Below, one piece after another: positions 58,244 to 64,000 of a DNA stretch of 64,000 nt. Source of the DNA: Acanthaster planci (lineage: Eukaryota > Echinodermata > Asteroidea > Valvatida > Acanthasteridae). Position 1 is the stretch's first letter. Every line of letters begins with the position of its first letter. Location: NCBI RefSeq assembly GCF_001949145.1, contig NW_019091537.1:450647-514646 (forward strand). The letters run 5' to 3'. Under the pieces are notes generated by a model. It searched no databases, was not told the origin of the DNA, and saw only the letters and a program-made list of their open reading frames with translations. Made by a program: the position numbers and the translations under genes.

Positions 58244-61200
58244 ATGGCCGCCGTGTTGGAGGAATACTTTGCTGGGAAGATTTCTTCCCAAAGTGTGGTT
58301 TTGTGGTTATCTTCTAATAAATGTGTGGTAGGCGCTCTTGGAATTACGAGACAATTAAAAAATTTTGAAATCAAAGAATTGATTGTTCTCGAGGACAGTT
58401 AGATGTCTCTGAATGATGATTACGGAACCCGGAAATAGTCTTTCTATTGTCCGGATACTGGGCAAGTCGGGCACACTGTGTGATTTGATGCAAGATGTAT
58501 GCAGGCCTATGTAGCAAAAGGGTATAGGCCTAACGCATGGGGGATAGAGAGGTTGCAGGATATTTCTGGGGAAGAACTCCATATAAACACAAGCCATAGG
58601 GGCCTAACGTGAGGCCTGTCACAGCTCCATTGTAAATAGCCTAAACGTGGCATGGTATAAACAAACCATGCAAACATGACAAACTTTACCCCCGGGGGGC
58701 CCCAGACCTGTGGGGTCCGACGTCTCCTCCGGACCTCCTCGGACCCCACAGTTCTGGGGGTAGATGAACATGTCTTGCCGCTTGACATACTTGAGCGAAG
58801 ACTTGCAAAGTTACAATTTAGACTGTTTCCCAGCATACATGTAAATGTATCAAACATGTCAAAGGATAACAGTCAGTATCTGTGGTCTGGGAACCAGACT
58901 AGTATAATAATTTCATTTAATTTATTGATTTGCTACACATATTACGTCCATGACAGTCAGTATACACGTAGTTCCAAGGTCCCTAATTTCGCCACCTATT
59001 TTCGAGTCTGGTTGATTTTACTGTAAGTGGTCACTGGTGAAACAAGGAACCTGAGGATAGTATACCATAGTAGACTTTATGCATTTTGCACTTATGCAGA
59101 TGGGTAAATTTTTCACACAAGAAGTTTATTTAGGATATTTATGACGGAAGTATAGAGTTGTAATACATTTTCTACAAGCATGCTGCCCAAGGACATGTTT
59201 ACTAGTTCTTTACCAAATTGTGTAGCATTTGGGTACTGGACTAAAGGCACACAGTAGTGTTAAATGAAATTTCTGTAATAAAGTTTCCATGGGAGGATGC
59301 ATTGAGACCCTTGATGTTAGTCAATATGTAATGAAGATGCTGTCCAATTACACGGAAGTCATATGCATTTGTTTTGGTGAATAATCACCACAAAACAGTC
59401 AGAAAAGGATTACCTAGTGATTCTACGTAACATTAATGACTGTCAGGGACTTTTTAAGTCGGTTAAGCTCAATTTGCTTATTACCACACAAACCCCCAAC
59501 TCCAGAAAAGTGAAAGTGTTAACATAGATTTATTCTTTCAATCTTTATCAGTTTGAAACAGAAAATGAAGTCTTTCGTGACCATTCCCTTCGAGCTGATT
59601 TCCTGCCATTTTTCATCAATTATCTGCGAGAGCAGACTTCGCATCTCATCTGCCATGGGGCGAGCTCAGCTGCTTCTCCAGTCAAGACTCCGGCCAGTGC
59701 CCAGAAGTTTTGGCGATTAAGCCAGCAGCATCAGAACCCTGCTGAGGGACCACAGCGACAAGAGTGCAGTGGCAGGGACACACAGCGTCGACTAAATAGG
59801 ACCCAACTTTTTAGCCCCAGCCCACTGAGGTCGGAAGCCTCGGAGGGGACATTGACTCAAAAGCCGCTGTGCTCAGAGGAAGAGAGTCCACTGAGGATAG
59901 CAACAGAAGAACATTCCTGGCACCAAGGAGGTCATTTTTATCTTAAGACACCTCTTGATGAATGCAAGGGAAGAACAAAAAAGAGTTCCTCATCCTTTCA
60001 CAAAAAAGAGGAGCACGCCACACTCGGTGATTACATCAAACCAGATGGACCAAGCTTCAACCAGCCAAAGGGCCGGCGTCGCAGTGATCAGTATCATCTC
60101 CAAGAAAATGGCTCCTACAGGACTCCTTCAAACACCAAGCGCAGGTCCAGTCGTAAGGGCAACAAGACGTCTTACAGTGACAGCTCCCTGAAAACAAAGT
60201 CCAGGTCAGTGATCCAAGACCCTAGTGTACCCAAATTCGTCTTAAATGACTCCGACGACTTCCCTGCGGTGGGATCCCCATCCACGGCTGCAACTGTTCC
60301 AACAAGAAGAATCACACCAACCACCATCACCAGTCATCTCAAAGTCCTCACCACCAGAGTTAAACAGCAACCCCTCTCCACTCCTGCTTTTTCCAAATCA
60401 TATCAGGAGGAGCCATCACTTCAGAGCTCTTCATTTGGCATGGCATTTCCATCTCCCACCGCCAGTTTGCACAGTCAGTCCCAATCTAGCCAAGGCCTTG
60501 AAAAGGAGAGAGAACTTTTGCGGCTTGAACGCCTCAAGCAACAAGCGAGTCTTCCAGACCCCAATAAGGAAAGCTCCTCCAGCAACCCCGTTCCTGCTTG
60601 TTCTTTGCTGACACCACAGACTCCTACAAAGCCATCGAAAACCTCCTCTGCCTTCTCCTACCCGTCTGAGTTTGCCAAGGCCTCAAGGGATGAGGTGACC
60701 TACCAAGACCATGTTGACAAGCTCGTGGACCTTTATTCAGCATGTACAAAAGGTAACATACATGTACAAAACCCTGCCTTGTTCCCAAGTACACTCCTCT
60801 AGATGGAGAAGCAAGGTTAGAAAATTCATTTTCCAAGAATAAATGTAGCATTACCCTGCAGGCTTCCTGTCTCACTTTGTAATGAGTTGCAGAAGAAAGC
60901 ACATTTTATGTATTATTGACACATATTCCTCATTTGTCGGTAACTCAAAATGGTTACATTGTGTGGTTTTGTTGCCAATGGGGATTGGTCATCTTCAGTC
61001 TTGCCCTGCTATCTTGTACTTCAGATTTTTAGTATAGAATTGTTGACATTGAATGCATGATTTCTTCCCCCAGAATGTTTGATGCCAAATCTGACAATGG
61101 AGCTTTATTTCCTGGTTCACTTGCTGACTGCTAAAGGAAGCGTGTCAACCGTGGAAGGTATCAACGGCAGCTGTGATCTGGAAGATGTCAATTATCTCTG

Positions 61201-63840
61201 CTCCATCCACAATTGCGTGTATTTTGCTGTGTCGGTGCTTCTCCGGCAATTCTGGTACTTGTGAAAGAGAAAAAACAACTTCTTGCTTGTACCCAGCACT
61301 CTTAACGTTGAGTTTGATTTGTAAGGAGGCCAGGAACACACAGCTGCACAACTATGTGCCCCACTAGGGCTAGGTTACTGGATCAATTGGTTTTAAAAAC
61401 ACTGAAAGAAATTCTGTTGAAATTAGTAAGATTTGCTGCAATTGGTAACCTCAAATGTGTTCCTTTACCTGACCAAAGTGTATGAATGGGCTTACCTATG
61501 TCAAATCTTATCTTAGGAATTCCCCATAGCCTCCCTGTGGATTTTTTTTTTAGAATGTGAAATAGCAAGGGAAAATAAGGCCACTTCCAAAGCTTCTGAA
61601 GTAACTTTACCAATTTGAAACAGTATGTATGACTTTTTTATTGAAGATTAAAGAGTACGTGTGCAGTGTTGTGTGTTGTTGCATGCCATATTTTCACGGG
61701 CACTTGTGTAATAGAGGATTTTCAAAGTGCAGATGTTGCAAGCTGCATCAACATTCTTCATTTGTTTTTCTCCAGGCTCCTGTTGTTCCTGGATAAAGCC
61801 ACCTTGAGGCTGCTCTCAGAGGTCCCTCACTTGTCCAACTTTAGCCCCACCCTCAAGGCGAAGTTGGAGTCGGCCGTTGAGGGAGGACCAGCAAAGTCCA
61901 TTATGGTGACCACTAAGTCTCCTGTCCAAGCCGTTCCATTCCTGGCTGACACAGACAACAGGAGAAATTTCCCCAGTGAAGAAGCCTTCCATGGCTTCAA
62001 AAAGCAGAGGTCAGAAATATTCTTAGCATACATAATACCTGATTTCTTGATTTAGTAGTTTTACAACTTTTGCTGGGTATGACAAAATCATTGCAGATAT
62101 ATCAAAGTTACAGAATCTCATTTTATGGTTTGATGTATTAATGGGTCTTTTCACTGGCCCTAATTCTGCTTTATTATTTTCAAAAATTTGAAAAGTTGAT
62201 TTTGAATTTCTGATTAAGATATGGGTTAAGAGAAATAATGAGAACAGCCTGTTAGGTATGTCACAAAAGGCAAGAACATTCAAGAGCAAACCCACCTTGC
62301 GTGTGCATGCTGATGTTTTTGAATGACCTATAACACACTTCATTTTTGCATCATTGTTTGTTGAAAATACCAAACTGGCTTATCGTGAGAATGTGCTTTG
62401 AACTTTTGGACATTTGAGCAATCACCTAGTTTGACTCGTTTACGTTTTTGGAGTACATATAAATATATGTACTTTTGGCTGTGATGAAATTACAGAAAGC
62501 TGAGCTGCAAATTAAACAATAATCCAGTTTAATGTTCATTTTCATACATGTATTAATGAGTTTCATGAATACATTAAGCCTGTTTGTCAGGTCATCTGTG
62601 TAATTGCTGACAATGCAAAGTGTTTGCTTGTATCAAGAATTTGGTCTACTAGTTTTTAGCTCACTCTTCATGCCTTTTATCTTGCCTTTAGTCATAATAT
62701 AATTTACCCCCTTGAACTCCATGTAGGGACAAGTTCTATGAGCTGGTACGTGAGTGGTTGGATTGCCACAACAAACCAGAATGGAGCATGGTGGCAGTGA
62801 TGTCCAAACGAATTAGGTAGGTTGCTTCTCTGGTACATGTAGATACTCTCAAGATGGATGGACCAAGAGGAATTGGGTGTACCCATCACAACTTTACATT
62901 ACCCGACTTCGTCGTGGATCAGGGTTTGGTTGATGTAGAGATCATGTGGCCTGATTAAAAAAAAAAAAAATTAATTCTTCACAGTTGTGCAAGTGAAGTG
63001 TTTTTCATGCAACTTCAGCCATTTGCCTTGTTGCTTGTCTAATTTGAAAGCTCGGAATTGAGTCCACCTCATGGATAGTGTGTGAAAATACATGAATTAG
63101 GGGGGACAAAAGACCTAGCTGTGGAGGCCTGTTTCGGACACAGGCCTAAGCCTGTGTAGGCATGTGCCAGTTGGGTTGCTGCACATTATGCCGGGCTAGG
63201 CTGGCTGGCAACACGTACATTCAACAGGTATAATCGTCCCCCGAATATTGGACTGCAGAACGAAATACATATAAATTTATGTATTGCAAATCGAAGCCAA
63301 TTGCAGCGCAGGAACGCCTCACCATGCCGTATGGCGCTGTGGCGCGGCGCTCCACATCTCGGCTGCCCCGGCTGTGCATGCACCCATGTGGCATGAAGGC
63401 AATTGTGTAGCAGTAGATCGCAACACAAAAGACATTCATGTGAATGTGAAGTTGGAAACTTACGGGAAATATTTTTTCAGGGGCACCATATCCAGGAAGA
63501 ATGGGGCCAGCTTTGGCTGTGGAAAAAGTGGAAATTTTCAGGGCACCGCAGCCATATTGTAAGGTCACTGACCGCCGTGTCTGCGGTGGCCCGGTGCAAT
63601 TTGAGCACTGTTTATATTTCACATTGCTTGAGCGTTAAAAAAATGAGCCATACAAATCTGTCTGTGTATTTAAAGCTTTCATTTTTTACTTTTTTCCAGT
63701 ATACAAAATCCGGCTTTAAATTGATCCGTGGAATAAATCATTTGTTCTGTGGAATAATTCTGCAGGGATTTGGTTCAGCAGGTTGTGGAGATATCCAACT
63801 GTACCCACTTTGCCAGACTCTTCACTTCTCAGCTCACAAG
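58244..63840 (+). CDS. CDAN1: Codanin-1, 5' part (continues off window)
   Basis: Six exons recognised: 58244-58327, 59552-60752, 61074-61254, 61776-62009, 62727-62816 and 63766-63840, all in phase, the last followed by a GTGAGT donor; the gene runs off the right edge. The start MAAVLEEYFAGKISSQSVV resembles human codanin-1 (MAAVLE); an in-frame ATG at 58199 is a less likely start. Conserved blocks: DFLPFFINYLREQTS, the ASF1-binding-type motif RRITPT (about 280-285), PNLTMELYFLVHLL, IHNCVYFAVSVL, FLDKATLRLL, TDNRRNFPSEEAFHGFKKQR, KFYELVREWLD and CTHFARLFTSQL. Between them exon 2 codes a long Ser-rich, basic, probably disordered stretch. Codanin-1 binds histone chaperone ASF1 and restrains its nuclear entry; human mutations cause congenital dyserythropoietic anaemia I. 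The donor of exon 1 (GTAGGC) is weak and the least sure border. Confidence 0.92.
58700..58759. repeat. GC-rich 21-bp-stem hairpin in CDAN1 intron 1
   Basis: 'ccccagacctgtggggtccga' (58700-58720) pairs with 'tcggaccccacagttctgggg' (58739-58759) with one mismatch, around an 18-base loop. It stands out from AT-rich surroundings. Confidence 0.7.
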
Positions 63841-64000
63841 GGTGAGTTCATGAGTTGCTTGTAAACGGGTCTATGTACTGATGACATCACACACTTCATT
63901 TACATGTGGCCTTTCCTATGGAGCCAAAGGGGGCCCTTGGCCCACTGCGTTCCACAGGAAAGTACACATATAAACATAAAACTGGCATCATTAGCTGAGA

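Overview
This is a eukaryotic genomic window with intron-split genes (GT-AG introns, one apparent GC-AG), many mobile elements and two runs of N that mark assembly gaps. The gene set is animal: legumain, a Rho GTPase, a permuted Ras/VWA protein, Siva and codanin-1. The circularly permuted Ras-VWA gene is known from a scattered set of metazoans and protists and is not known to me from vertebrates. Together with introns of about 0.3-4 kb, tRNA-derived SINEs and TTAA-flanked palindromic MITEs, this suggests a marine invertebrate. I lean towards an invertebrate deuterostome (echinoderm, hemichordate or lancelet) but cannot fix the species.

Layout. Positions 1-1858: duplicated segment carrying exon 1 of a legumain-like gene on the minus strand; the rest of that gene lies off the left edge. 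2.5-2.75 kb: LINE fragment. 2884-7739: decayed Ty3/gypsy LTR retrotransposon on the minus strand with both LTRs, PBS-like and PPT-like sites, gag, a mutated protease, RNase H and integrase; the reverse transcriptase body is missing. 10189-17966: second legumain-like gene (minus), eight exons recognised and at least one probably hidden in the N gap at 15031-15576. 18.8-24.0 kb: intergenic, repeat-rich. 24064-29883: two-exon atypical Rho-family GTPase (minus) without a CAAX end; its intron holds the second N gap. 33585-49358: 19-exon plus-strand gene for an 873-residue protein, the best find of the window. It has a circularly permuted Ras domain (motif order G3-G4-G5-G1-G2), then a Sec23-type four-cysteine zinc finger and a VWA domain with a full MIDAS. 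A perfect nine-copy 50-bp minisatellite follows in its presumed 3' UTR. 53452-57829: complete four-exon Siva gene (minus). 58244 to the right edge: first six recognised exons of codanin-1 (CDAN1, plus), cut by the window.

Relations between genes. Siva and CDAN1 are head to head with 414 bp between start codons, and a textbook E2F-type site lies near the middle of that interval; both mammalian genes have been reported as E2F1 targets. The Rho and permuted-Ras genes are also divergent, with a TATA-like promoter region between them. The two legumain copies come from a local tandem duplication whose copies still align over about 1.6-1.9 kb.

Limits: exon borders were set by eye from reading frame, splice sites and remembered family patterns. 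No database search, alignment program or expression data were used.
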